Shown in pieces: positions 15,667 through 24,283 of a DNA stretch of 64,000 nt. This DNA comes from Synechococcus sp. GreenBA-s. GTDB lineage: Bacteria > Cyanobacteriota > Cyanobacteriia > PCC-6307 > Cyanobiaceae. Made by a program: the position numbers and the translations under genes. The notes under the pieces are model-generated. The model searched no databases. It was not told the origin of the DNA and worked only from the letters and a program-made list of their open reading frames with translations. Each line of letters opens with the position of its first letter. Position 1 is the stretch's first letter. The stretch spans positions 1-64,000 of the forward strand of contig NZ_JAGQBX010000003.1 in NCBI RefSeq assembly GCF_024345855.1, in the 5' to 3' direction.

Positions 15667-17694
15667 GCGGTGGCCCACCAGGCGCAGCACGTCGCCATCG
15701 GGATCGGCCTCCTGCACCGACACCTGCACCCCATCCCCCGGCCCGCACGACTCGCGCACCACCACCACCAGGTCCATGGCCAGGGCCTCCAGCCGCACCA
15801 GGGCCAGGCCGTCCTGGGGCCGCAGCCAGCGCAGCACCAGCCCGTCCCAGCGGTCGCGGCGGTGCTCGGCGAACCACACCTGCTGCCAGTGGCGCTGGTC
15901 TTCGCGGCTGATCTGGATCCCCTGGCGCAGGGAGGGTTCCAGGGCCTCCAGCTCCTGCCCGATCTGCTCGGCGCTGAGGGGGGTGGTGCCGCTGAGCAGG
16001 GCCAGCAGCTGGCGCTGGGTGATCAGATCGCCATAGCGGCGGATCGGTGAGGTGGCCTGCACGTAGGCCTCCAGACCCAGGGAGAAGTGGGGTGCCACCT
16101 GCGGGCTGGTGAGGCCCCGGCTCAGACCCTTGCGCAGGGCGGCATGGCGCACCGGTCCCGGTGGGAGGGCATCGAGCTCGGCGGCGGGGGGCAGCTCGCA
16201 GGTCGGCTGGCTGCGGAAGGGCAGGGCCAGGCCCTGCTCGCGGCCCAGCTCGGCCACCACGGCGCCGGCGAGGATCATGGCCTCGGCCACCATCAGCCTT
16301 GAGGCGGAAGGTTCCACGACCTCCAGCTCGGCCTGATCGCCGGCCCGACGGAAGCGGCCCTCCGGCTGGTCCATCAGCAGGGCGCCGCGGGCTTCGCGCC
16401 AGCGACGGCGGGTCAGCAGCAGGCCGTGCAGCCGTTCCAGGTCGTCGTCCTGGGGCGGGGCGTACTCGATCAGCTCGTCGGCATCGCCATAGCTGAGCCG
16501 GTAGATCGGCCGGATCCAGCTGCGCTGCAGTTGGCGCTCGGCGATGGCGCCATCCGCCTTCAGCCGCACGGCCACGCTCCAGGCGGCACAGCGGCGGCCC
16601 TGGCTCAGGCTCATTGGCCCCTCCGCCAGGGCCACCGGGAACATCGGCACCGAGCCGGCCGCCAGGTAGAGGCTGCTGGCCCGGCGCCGGGCCTCCAGAT
16701 CCAGCGGTGATCCGGCGGGCACCAGCCGGTCGGGATCGGCCACGTGGATCCAGATCCACGGGCGGCCCTCGCCGTCGCGCTCCAGGGCCAGGGCGTCGTC
16801 CACCTCGCGGGTGTCGGCGTCGTCGATGGTCACGCTGCGCTGCGCGGTGAGATCCAGGCGCGCCTCGTCGCCCGGCCACGGCTCCTCGGCCCGGGTGGCC
16901 AGGGCTGCGGCCTCGGCCTCCAGGGCCGGATCGAATCCCGTCGACCAGGCGGTGCCCGCCAGGCAACGCAGCTGGTGGCGGTCCCACAGGCCCAGATCCG
17001 CCAGCAGGCGCCGGATCTCCGCCAGCTGCGGCGGGCAGGAGAGCTCCTGCAGCAGCAGCCGCAGTGGCGGGGCGAGTCCCGGATCGCCGGTGCTGGCGCC
17101 ATGGGGCGCGGCAGCCAGATCCAGCAGGGCCTGCAGCTGGGCGTTCTGCTCCACGCTCAGGCCGGCCAGGTCCAGGGGCTGGCGCAGGCGCAGCAGAGCG
17201 ATCCACTCCCGGTGGCGCTGCTGCTGCAGGGCGCCATGGCGCCGCTCGCGGCGCAGCTGGCGCAGGTCCGCCAGGGGGCGGCGCTGGAAGCGGGACTGCT
17301 TGCAGCGGAACAGATCCTGGTCCTGCAGGGCCAGCCAACCGGCGGCGCGGTGCAGGGGGTCGTCCTGGGGGCTGAGCAGGCCCACCAGCTCGGCCAGATC
17401 GATCCAGTCGTCCTGGTCGTCGAGCAGCAGCCAGGCGGCGGCCAGGTCCCGTCGGCTCGGATGCGCCGCAGCGAGGGCATCGGGGCTGAGGCGCCAGGGG
17501 GAGGCTCCGAGGGAGCCCGCTTCGCTGCAGCCGGAGGGGAGGGGGTGGATCGGTTCGAGGTCGCGGAGCGGCAACCGCTCGGACTTCGCCTCGAAGCCGA
17601 TCAGGACAGAAGCTTTGGAGCCCTGGATCGCGGTGACCAGCGCCAGGCGCGGCCCGGAACGGGCATGGACGCCGACGAGATCACCGCAATGCAA
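15649..17694 (-). CDS. rnb: RNase II/R-family exoribonuclease
   Basis: A 681-aa 3'-5' exoribonuclease. The catalytic RNB domain has TIDDADTREVDDALALERDG near 290-309, with the four Asp metal ligands (D-x6-D-x-DD style). Downstream come HVADPDRLVPAGSPLDLEARRR and the PIRRYGDLITQRQLL block near 555. The C-terminus (from about 600) is a short S1-like OB fold. The N-terminal region lacks an obvious pair of cold-shock domains, so it is closer to the short cyanobacterial RNase II than to full RNase R. It lies 16 bp after rpsR in an rpmG-rpsR-rnb run, linking ribosomal protein synthesis with RNA turnover. Confidence 0.93.
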   Translation of the reverse strand: MHCGDLVGVHARSGPRLALVTAIQGSKASVLIGFEAKSERLPLRDLEPIHPLPSGCSEAGSLGASPWRLSPDALAAAHPSRRDLAAAWLLLDDQDDWIDLAELVGLLSPQDDPLHRAAGWLALQDQDLFRCKQSRFQRRPLADLRQLRRERRHGALQQQRHREWIALLRLRQPLDLAGLSVEQNAQLQALLDLAAAPHGASTGDPGLAPPLRLLLQELSCPPQLAEIRRLLADLGLWDRHQLRCLAGTAWSTGFDPALEAEAAALATRAEEPWPGDEARLDLTAQRSVTIDDADTREVDDALALERDGEGRPWIWIHVADPDRLVPAGSPLDLEARRRASSLYLAAGSVPMFPVALAEGPMSLSQGRRCAAWSVAVRLKADGAIAERQLQRSWIRPIYRLSYGDADELIEYAPPQDDDLERLHGLLLTRRRWREARGALLMDQPEGRFRRAGDQAELEVVEPSASRLMVAEAMILAGAVVAELGREQGLALPFRSQPTCELPPAAELDALPPGPVRHAALRKGLSRGLTSPQVAPHFSLGLEAYVQATSPIRRYGDLITQRQLLALLSGTTPLSAEQIGQELEALEPSLRQGIQISREDQRHWQQVWFAEHRRDRWDGLVLRWLRPQDGLALVRLEALAMDLVVVVRESCGPGDGVQVSVQEADPDGDVLRLVGHRSARQP

Positions 17695-17710
17695 GGGCCG
17701 AAGGAGGGCG

Positions 17711-17932
17711 TCAGCCCTCGGGGTTCACGAAGGGCAGCAGGGCCACGATGCGGGCGCGCTTCACGGCATTGGTGAGGTCGCGCTGCTGCTTGGCGGTGAG
17801 GCCCGTGAGACGGCGGGGCAGGATCTTGCCGCGCTCGGTGATGAACTTCTTGAGCAGATCGACATCCTTGTAGTCGATCGGGTCGCCGGGCTTGATCGGC
17901 GAGAGGCGCTTCTTGAAGAAGGAACTACTCAT
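17711..17932 (-). CDS. rpsR: 30S ribosomal protein S18
   Basis: A 73-aa basic protein of the small-subunit platform, near the S6/S11 region. Signature text: [58 protein letters not shown]. Full length. It sits 64 bp after rpmG, in the usual cyanobacterial L33-S18 order. Confidence 0.98.
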
Positions 17933-17996
17933 GGCTGAACGGAAAGAAGGGGGTGCTGTGGGTCTGGGGTCTGGGGCTCAGGGATCGCCGCTGCGA

Positions 17997-18191
17997 TCAC
18001 TTGATCTCCTTGTGGACCGTCGACTTGTTGCAGTGGGGGCAGAACTTCTTGAGTTCGATCCGTTCAGTCGTGTTGCGGCGGTTCTTCTCGGTGGTGTAGC
18101 GAGACACCCCAGGAGAGCGCTTGGCGGGGTTGGACCGGCATTCCGTGCACTCGAGAGTGATCACGATCCGGACGCCCTTGTTTTTGGCCAT
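17997..18191 (-). CDS. rpmG: 50S ribosomal protein L33
   Basis: A 64-aa basic protein starting [18 protein letters not shown]. It carries the paired zinc-binding cysteines CTEC near 15-18 and CPHC near 53-56, so it is the C+ (zinc-containing) form. The long open frame extending upstream to 18578 lies over pheT on the other strand and is excluded. It diverges from pheT across 120 bp. Confidence 0.98.
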   Translation of the reverse strand: MAKNKGVRIVITLECTECRSNPAKRSPGVSRYTTEKNRRNTTERIELKKFCPHCNKSTVHKEIK

Positions 18192-18311
18192 GGAAGGACG
18201 TTGCGCCGCTGATGCGATGCGGGATTGACAGTGATCAACCATACCCCGCCGCCTTCCCCCTCTTGCGCAGGCCCTTTCTTTAGAGTCGCCAGCTGTGCGA
18301 TTGAACAGGCC

Positions 18312-20780
18312 ATGCGGGTCTCGCTCCAATGGCTCCGGGAGCTGGTGGCCTGTGATCTGCCCCCCGCCGACCTGGCCGAGAAGCTGTCGGTGGCGGGCTT
18401 CGAGGTGGAGGAGATCGAGGATCTCGCGACCCGCGCCGCCGGCGTGGTGGTGGGCTTCGTGGAAGCCCGCGAGCAACACCCCAATGCCGACAAGCTCAGC
18501 GTGTGCACGGTGGCGATCGGCGCGGCCGAACCCCTGCAGATCGTCTGCGGCGCCGCAAACGTGCGTGCCGGCATCCACGTGGCCGTGGCCACGGTGGGCG
18601 CCTATCTGCCCGCCGCGGACCTCACGATCAAGCCCGCCGAACTGCGCGGCGTGGCCAGCAGCGGCATGATCTGCTCGCTCGCCGAGCTGGGCCTTGCCAG
18701 CGATTCCGACGGCATCGTCATCCTCGACGACGCGCTCGATGCCGTGCCGGCGCTCGGTACCCCCGTCGGAGCGAGCCTCGGCCTCGATGACCAGGTGCTG
18801 GAGCTGGCCATCACCGCCAACCGGCCCGATGGCCTCTCAATGCTGGGCATCGCCCGCGAGGTGGCGGCCCTGACGGCCTCGCCCCTCACCCTGCCGGCGG
18901 CGGCCCCGGTGGTGACGGCTGAGCCCCTGGCGGCGACCCGCGACGCCCAGGCTGCGATCGAGGTGGGCGGGCTGTTCAGCGTCACCGCCCTGAGCGGCGT
19001 GCGGGTGGGCCCGTCGCCCCGCTGGCTGCAGACCCGGCTGGAGCGGGCCGGACTGCGGCCGATCAACACCGTTGTGGACATCACCAACCTGGTGATGCTG
19101 GAAACCGGTCAGCCCCTGCATGCCTTCGACCGCGAGCGTCTGGCGGCCCTGGCCGGCGGCCCGCTCGAGCCCGCAGCCCTCGGCCTGCGCCAGGCCCGCG
19201 CCGCCGAGGCCTTCGCCGCCCTGGATGGCTCGGAGCACAGCCTGAGCCCCGATGCCCTGGTGGTGACCGTGGCCGACCAGCCCGTGGCCCTGGCCGGCGT
19301 GATCGGCGGCGGCAACAGCAGCGTGCAGGACGACACCAGCGCCATCTGGCTGGAGGCGGCCCTGTTCGCGCCCCAGGCCGTGCGTCGCAGCGCCCGCAGC
19401 GTGGGCCTGCGCACCGATGCCAGCAGCCGCTTCGAGAAGGGCCTGCCCCGCGAGGTGACCCTGGCCGCCGCCGACCGAGCCGTGGCCCTGCTTCAGGAGC
19501 TGGCCGGCGCCACGGTGGAGGGCCGCTGGCTGCACCAGCGCCCCGAGCTGCCGCGCCAGCCCCTGCGCCTGGAGCGCGATGCCCTGCACCAGCTGCTGGG
19601 TCCGGTGGACCTTGGCGACGGCGACTTCGGCGACCTGCCCGACGCCGAAGTCGAGCAGATCCTCAGTGCCCTGGGCTGCGGCCTTACGGCCGACGACGAC
19701 GGCTGGGACGTGGTGGTGCCGCCCTCCCGCGCCATGGATCTGACCCGGCCGGTGGACCTGATCGAGGAGGTGGCGCGCCTGGTGGGCTACGACCGCTTCG
19801 CCAGCCACCTGCCCGATCCCATCGCCCCCGGTGGGCTCAGCCCCGAGCAGCAGGCCGAGCGGCGACTGCGGGTCGCCCTGGTGCAGGCGGGCCTGCAGGA
19901 GACGTGCAGCCTCTCGCTCACGGCCGCCAGCTCCAGCCTGCAGCGCCAGGATCCGGCGGCGGCCGAGCGCATCCCCCTGGCGAATCCGCTGCTGGCGGAC
20001 TACGGCCACCTGCGCTCCGATCTGGTGGAGGAGCTGCTGCTGGCGGCCCGTCGCAACCTCCAGGCCGGCCGGCCCGGCTTCTGGGCCTTTGAGATCGGCC
20101 ATGTGTTTCAGGCCAGCGGCAAGGGCGAGCGGCAGCGGCTGCAGCTGGCCGGCGTGATCTGCGGCAGCCGCAGCTCCGAGCTGTGGAGCAGCGGCGGCAA
20201 GCCCCAGGCCCCCGACTACTTCCAGGCCCGTGGCGTGCTGCAGCGGGCCCTGGAGGCCCTCAAGCTGCCCACGGAGGACCGCCGCCTGGGCGACCAGCCG
20301 CTGCTGCACCCCGGCCGGGCCGCCCAGCTGGTGGTGGAGGGCCGACCGGCCGGCTGGTTCGGCCAGCTCCACCCCGACCAGGCCGAGGCGCTCGACCTAC
20401 CCGCCCTCACCCACGTGTTCCAGCTGGAGCTGCCGGCGCTGCTCACGGCGGCGACCCGCCGCAACCGCTGGCAACCGGCCTTCGCCCCCTTCGCCACCGT
20501 GCCGGCCTCCGAGCGCGACCTGGCCCTGGTGGTGCCGGATGCCGTCGCCAGCGCCCAGCTGCTCACGGCGATCCGGAAAGCCGGCAAGCCGCTGCTGGAG
20601 CAGGCCGAGCTGATCGATCGCTATGCGGGTGAGCAGGTGGCGGCAGGGTCCTGCAGCCTGGCCTTCCGGCTGCGCTACCGCGCCCCCAGCCGCACCCTCA
20701 CCGACGTCGAGGTGGAGACGGCCCACCAGACGATCCGGGCGGCCCTGGAAAAGCAGTTCGGCGCGCAGCTCAGGGCCTGA
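18312..20780 (+). CDS. pheT: Phenylalanyl-tRNA synthetase beta subunit
   Basis: An 822-aa subunit of the alpha2beta2 enzyme that charges tRNA-Phe. In order: N-terminal EMAP/tRNA-binding OB fold (about 40-150, ADKLSVCTV...GAANVRAG), B3/B4 editing region with [26 protein letters not shown] near 255, B5 domain, an inactive synthetase-like core, and the C-terminal FDX-ACB anticodon domain ([16 protein letters not shown] onward). The start at 18312 ([11 protein letters not shown]) matches the family; the extra 29 upstream codons do not. The alpha subunit gene is not in the window, which is normal for cyanobacteria. Confidence 0.97.
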   Translation: MRVSLQWLRELVACDLPPADLAEKLSVAGFEVEEIEDLATRAAGVVVGFVEAREQHPNADKLSVCTVAIGAAEPLQIVCGAANVRAGIHVAVATVGAYLPAADLTIKPAELRGVASSGMICSLAELGLASDSDGIVILDDALDAVPALGTPVGASLGLDDQVLELAITANRPDGLSMLGIAREVAALTASPLTLPAAAPVVTAEPLAATRDAQAAIEVGGLFSVTALSGVRVGPSPRWLQTRLERAGLRPINTVVDITNLVMLETGQPLHAFDRERLAALAGGPLEPAALGLRQARAAEAFAALDGSEHSLSPDALVVTVADQPVALAGVIGGGNSSVQDDTSAIWLEAALFAPQAVRRSARSVGLRTDASSRFEKGLPREVTLAAADRAVALLQELAGATVEGRWLHQRPELPRQPLRLERDALHQLLGPVDLGDGDFGDLPDAEVEQILSALGCGLTADDDGWDVVVPPSRAMDLTRPVDLIEEVARLVGYDRFASHLPDPIAPGGLSPEQQAERRLRVALVQAGLQETCSLSLTAASSSLQRQDPAAAERIPLANPLLADYGHLRSDLVEELLLAARRNLQAGRPGFWAFEIGHVFQASGKGERQRLQLAGVICGSRSSELWSSGGKPQAPDYFQARGVLQRALEALKLPTEDRRLGDQPLLHPGRAAQLVVEGRPAGWFGQLHPDQAEALDLPALTHVFQLELPALLTAATRRNRWQPAFAPFATVPASERDLALVVPDAVASAQLLTAIRKAGKPLLEQAELIDRYAGEQVAAGSCSLAFRLRYRAPSRTLTDVEVETAHQTIRAALEKQFGAQLRA

Positions 20781-20813
20781 GGTTCCGTCCTCGGCCCCGG
20801 CCAGGGGTGCCTG

Positions 20814-22175
20814 TCAGCTCCGCTCCAGAACGGCCACGGCCTCCACGTGGCTGGTCTGGGGGAAGAAGTCCACGGGCTGGATCCAGCGCAGTTCCAGCGC
20901 CGTTTCAGCCGTGAGCAGGGCTAGGTCCCGGGCCAGGGTGGCGGGGTTGCAGCTGATGTAGACGACGCGCTTCGGGGGGGCGGCCTGGATCGCCGCCAGG
21001 GCGGCCGGGCTCAGGCCCTTGCGGGGCGGATCCACCAGCAGGCCGTCGGCGTGCACGAGGTGCTCCGCCAGCATCGCCTCCACGTCGGTCTGGTGGAAGG
21101 TGGCCCGCTCCAGGCCGTTGCGCTGCGCATTGGCCCGCGCCTGCTCCACCGAGGCGGCATGGGATTCCAGCCCGATCACATGGGCGCCATGGGCCGCCAG
21201 GGGCAGGCTGAAGGTGCCGATGCCGCAGTAGGCGTCCACGATGTTCTGACGCTCCAGGGCCCCGAAGGCCTCGAGCAGCAGAGGCACCACCCGCTCGGCC
21301 TGCTCGGTGTTCACCTGGAAGAAGGTGTCGGCGCCGATGCGCAGCTCCTGGCCGGCAAAGCGCTCCGCCAGCCAGCCCCGGCCGCTGAGGGTGAGGGTCT
21401 GCGGCCCCATCACCGCGTTGCTGGCCCGGGGCTGCAGGTTCAGACACACCCCCACCACCTCGGGCCAGCTGGCCCGCCAGCGCTCGGCCAGGTCATGGAG
21501 CCCGTCCAGCTCGGCATGGCTGCTCACCAGGGTGATCAGCACCTCGCCGCTGTGGTGCCCCACCCGCAGGGCCAGATGGCGCAGGCCGCCGCCGCCGCTG
21601 AGGTTCACGTCCACCGGCCAGCCCGTCTCCTCCAGATCGGCCTTGATCGGTTCGATCAGCGCATCAATGCGGGGATCGAGCACCGGGCAGCGGTTCAGAT
21701 TCACGATCTTGTGGCTGCCGCGCCGGTAGTAGCCCGCCCGCAGCAGGCCATCCTCCGTGCGCTCCAGCGGGATCACGGCCCGGTTGCGGTAGCCGAGGCT
21801 GCGCTCGCAGCTCAGCAGGGGCCGCAGCGGTGGCTCAAAGCCGCCGAGGCGCCGCAGGGTCTGCTGCACCAGCTCCTGCTTCCAGCGGGCCTGGCCCGCA
21901 TCACTGGCGTGCTGGAGGCTGCAGCCGCCGCACTTCTCCGCAAGGATGCAGGCCGGTTTGCGGCGTTCGGGGGCCGGCTGTTCCACGCCGATCAGGTCGG
22001 CCTCCAGGTGGCGCTTGGCGATCCGCCGCACCCGCACGGCCACCACTTCGCCGGGAAGGGTGCCCGGCACGAACACCGCCAGACCCTGCCAGCGGCCCAC
22101 GCCCTGGCCGTCGTGGCCGAGGCCATCAATGGTGAGTTCCAGGCGCTCGCCGAGCTTGCAGGGGGGGGCGGGCAT
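20814..22175 (-). CDS. rlmD: 23S rRNA (uracil-C5)-methyltransferase RlmD/RumA family
   Basis: A 453-aa SAM-dependent enzyme forming 5-methyluridine in 23S rRNA (U1939-type). An N-terminal TRAM RNA-binding domain (about 8-65) is followed by the iron-sulfur cysteines C-x5-C-x2-C in ILAEKCGGCSLQH. The SAM site is NIVDAYCGIGTFSLPLAA near 317, the catalytic base/nucleophile region is VYISCNPATLARDL near 410, and DPPRKGLS is present. All catalytic residues appear intact. RlmC/RlmD/TrmA specificity cannot be settled from sequence alone. It diverges from apcD. Confidence 0.9.
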   Translation of the reverse strand: MPAPPCKLGERLELTIDGLGHDGQGVGRWQGLAVFVPGTLPGEVVAVRVRRIAKRHLEADLIGVEQPAPERRKPACILAEKCGGCSLQHASDAGQARWKQELVQQTLRRLGGFEPPLRPLLSCERSLGYRNRAVIPLERTEDGLLRAGYYRRGSHKIVNLNRCPVLDPRIDALIEPIKADLEETGWPVDVNLSGGGGLRHLALRVGHHSGEVLITLVSSHAELDGLHDLAERWRASWPEVVGVCLNLQPRASNAVMGPQTLTLSGRGWLAERFAGQELRIGADTFFQVNTEQAERVVPLLLEAFGALERQNIVDAYCGIGTFSLPLAAHGAHVIGLESHAASVEQARANAQRNGLERATFHQTDVEAMLAEHLVHADGLLVDPPRKGLSPAALAAIQAAPPKRVVYISCNPATLARDLALLTAETALELRWIQPVDFFPQTSHVEAVAVLERS

Positions 22176-22260
22176 CGGCCGGAGCGAACGAGCGGAACCT
22201 CGACCCTATCGGTGCGTAACACCTGCACCGCCCGAGGCCAGTGGAGCCCACCGATCTGGA

Positions 22261-22266
22261 TACACT
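22261..22266 (+). promoter_or_regulatory. Possible -10 element of apcD
   Basis: TACACT lies 22 bp before the apcD ATG, preceded by TGGA. No convincing -35 is visible 17 bp upstream (GTGGAG). If used, the leader would be only about 16 nt. Weak evidence. Confidence 0.3.
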
Positions 22267-22288
22267 GGCCGGGCGCACGGTGGTTTCA

Positions 22289-22783
22289 ATGAGCGTCGTT
22301 CGGGATCTGATCCTTCAGGCAGACGATCAGCTTCGCTATCCCACCGGCGGCGAACTGCGCTCGATCGTCGAGTTCCTCTCCAACGGCCCCAGCCGCCTCA
22401 ACGTGGTGCGGGTGCTGACCGACAACGAGAAGAAGATCGTTGACGAGGCGGCCCGCCAGCTGTTCAGCCGCAGGCCCGAGTACGTCGCCCCCGGCGGCAA
22501 CGCCTACGGCCAGAAGCAGCGGGCCCAGTGCCTACGCGATTTCAGCTGGTATCTGCGCCTGGTGACCTACGGCGTGCTCTCCGGCAGCACCGAGCTGATC
22601 CAGAAGATCGGCCTCGAGGGGGCCCGCGAGATGTACAACAGCCTCGGCGTCCCCATGCCCGGCATGGTCGAGTCGATGCGGGCCCTTAAGGAGGCCTCCC
22701 TGGCCCTGCTCAGCACCGACGACAGCGAGCTCGCTGCCCCCTATTTCGATTTTCTGATCCAGGGGATGCAGACCCCGTCCTGA
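22289..22783 (+). CDS. apcD: Allophycocyanin-B alpha subunit
   Basis: A 164-aa phycobiliprotein of the phycobilisome core; ApcD is a terminal emitter that passes energy to photosystem I or II. The start MSVVRDLILQADDQLRYPTG matches ApcD rather than ApcA (which begins MSIV...) or ApcF. The bilin-binding cysteine is C81 in QKQRAQCLRDFSWYLRL, after the conserved PGGNAYGQ. The C-terminus keeps LGVPMPGMVESM and YFDFLIQGM. It is alone here, away from the apcAB-C cluster, with its own terminator. An upstream GTG at 22241 adds 16 unlikely residues. Confidence 0.95.
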   Translation: MSVVRDLILQADDQLRYPTGGELRSIVEFLSNGPSRLNVVRVLTDNEKKIVDEAARQLFSRRPEYVAPGGNAYGQKQRAQCLRDFSWYLRLVTYGVLSGSTELIQKIGLEGAREMYNSLGVPMPGMVESMRALKEASLALLSTDDSELAAPYFDFLIQGMQTPS

Positions 22784-22809
22784 CCGGCGGTTCGTCGATC
22801 CGAGATCAA

Positions 22810-22834
22810 AAGGCCGCCCATGGGCGGCTTTTTT
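22810..22834 (+). terminator. Rho-independent terminator of apcD
   Basis: The perfect palindrome GCCGCCCATGGGCGGC is followed by TTTTTT and preceded by an A run; it lies 29 bp past the apcD stop. Confidence 0.88.
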
Positions 22835-22997
22835 GTGGCCGGTTGCTTGGTGAGGGTTCGTGATCGGACGGCCGGTGAAGACCCATGGCCGGAGCACCCG
22901 TGGGCTGGATTCCCTCAAAACGCTCAGGAGCGCCGCGAGCGCACCCATGGTCCGTCAGTCGTACCAGCAGTCTCATCCGGGACCCCAGCCTGGCCCT

Positions 22998-23013
22998 GCC
23001 ATGCGTCTCACCT
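22998..23013 (+). repeat. Left copy of a 16-bp direct repeat
   Basis: GCCATGCGTCTCACCT; 15 of 16 bases match the copy at 24261-24276. It overlaps the left arm of the 12-bp stem-loop. Confidence 0.7.
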
Positions 23014-23058
23014 AAGACGTGCGACGCAGCTCTAGACGCTGAGGCCTGAGACGCATGG
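22999..23058. repeat. Stem-loop with perfect 12-bp arms
   Basis: CCATGCGTCTCA at 22999-23010 and its exact complement TGAGACGCATGG at 23047-23058 enclose a 36-nt loop. No T run follows, so it is not a typical terminator. It may be an RNA structure or an element end. Confidence 0.75.
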
Positions 23059-24109
23059 ATGCAAACCGGAGCAAGCGTGCTGCGCATCTCGTCTGCGACC
23101 ATTTCAAGACCTGGCGTGGGTCCCATTCAATCTGGGAGAGACGCGATGGCGCTTCGCCCGGGCAGGGCGCTGATCACCAGCAACGGGTGGGCAAGGCGTC
23201 ACGACACTGGTGCCTAACGGAATTGCTGCCATCGAGGCAAGGCCACAGGCCGGGGGCCTGCAAAGCCAATTCGAAGGGCGACAGGTGCCCAACGAACGTC
23301 GAGACAGGCCACGACCAACCGCCAGTGACAGGGCTAGCCCATGGCGTGAAGCGCAAATCCTTGATGGGACCAATTCCTGGTCTTGTAACGGACCCAGATG
23401 GGACGATCAGGACAGTTCCTGACAGATCGGCAGAGGCGGCTGGCGTGGCCCCAGTCGCGGAAGGTGGTCGTTGCCTGCCTCCAGGGAGCCGCTGTCTCGA
23501 GCAACGCTCGGCAGCCGCCCATCGACCCAATCCAGCCTCATACAGCTGCGTACCTGTGTCTGCAGCAGGTACGCGGGGACAGAAACCGCAGAGCTGCAGT
23601 GGTTCTGACTGTGTTTCATCTGCCTGGACATGGACAGGACACAGAACTGGAGGGCTGGCATTCTGGGGAGACGATGGGCGGAAAGGATTTCACGTCAGTC
23701 GGTCTGTGGTCGGTGCCTGACTTCACAGGGAACGATCCAGCGGATCTCCAGGAACCATGCGGCGAAGGGGACGCCAGAAGGCAGGGTCTCCATGGGCATG
23801 ACAAATGAGATCTCCAAAAAATCCGATCTTGAAGCTTCTGCTGGTCGCAACGACGTCCCATCTGCACGGCCTTGAGACGCCACAGTTCTGAGATCTGAAC
23901 AGCAGATGGCGCTCCTCCTCACCAGGGGAGTCAGTCCTCTCCCATCCGATACCACCACAGAAGGCGCTCCATCCCATCGCGCGATTGGGCTGAACATCCA
24001 CTGCCGTTCGGGAGACGATTGTCACTCACGGTGGGTCGCCTGAGTCTTGATGATTCAGGCCAGAATTTGGGCAAAGCCAGAAGTTCTGGAATCCTGGAGC
24101 TGTGAAGCA

Positions 24110-24185
24110 GCGGAAACGTGGAGATGCTGAGGCGTGGAGAGGCTGTGGCATTGAGAGGTCAAGGCGTGGAGAGGTGGAGGCTGGA
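24110..24185 (+). repeat. Purine-rich imperfect repeats (GCGTGGAGAGG)
   Basis: GGCGTGGAGAGG occurs twice (near 24132 and 24163) among related GGAGATG and GTGGAGG units. It gives a purine-rich strand with no coding sense that I can find. Confidence 0.5.
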
Positions 24186-24260
24186 ATCCGAGAGCCAAGG
24201 ACTGCGGCGCACCAGGAATCATCCGATCAGGCCTCACGGCCGAGACTCGCAGTGAGTCCC

Positions 24261-24276
24261 GCCATGGGTCTCACCT
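24261..24276 (+). repeat. Right copy of the 16-bp direct repeat
   Basis: GCCATGGGTCTCACCT, followed by GGGTCGCCTAAG. A related GGGTCGCCTGAG follows CTCACGGT near 24030. It lies 8 bp past the stop of the J-domain gene. Confidence 0.7.
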
Positions 24277-24283
24277 GGGTCGC

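Larger units (their letters stand above)
22835..24283. other. 1.45-kb region without a supportable gene
   Basis: No open frame here gives recognisable protein. The longest (23055-23720, plus strand) is Gly/Pro/Arg/Ser-rich with no domain-like pattern and starts inside a stem-loop. Base composition is visibly less GC-rich than the flanks. The region holds a 12-bp stem-loop (22999-23058), 16-bp near-identical repeats at both ends, and a purine-rich imperfect repeat block (about 24110-24185). It could be decayed mobile DNA, an old gene remnant, or carry a noncoding RNA. I see no tmRNA, RNase P or rRNA signature. Confidence 0.7.

Noticed and set aside
18225-18270. TTGACA upstream of pheT as a -35 box
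   Set aside because: No -10 hexamer at 16-18 bp; the nearest TA-rich element is at the wrong distance.
23055-23720. Open frame of 221 codons in the gene-free block
   Set aside because: No domain-like pattern, no ribosome site, starts within a stem-loop, and competing frames of similar length overlap it.
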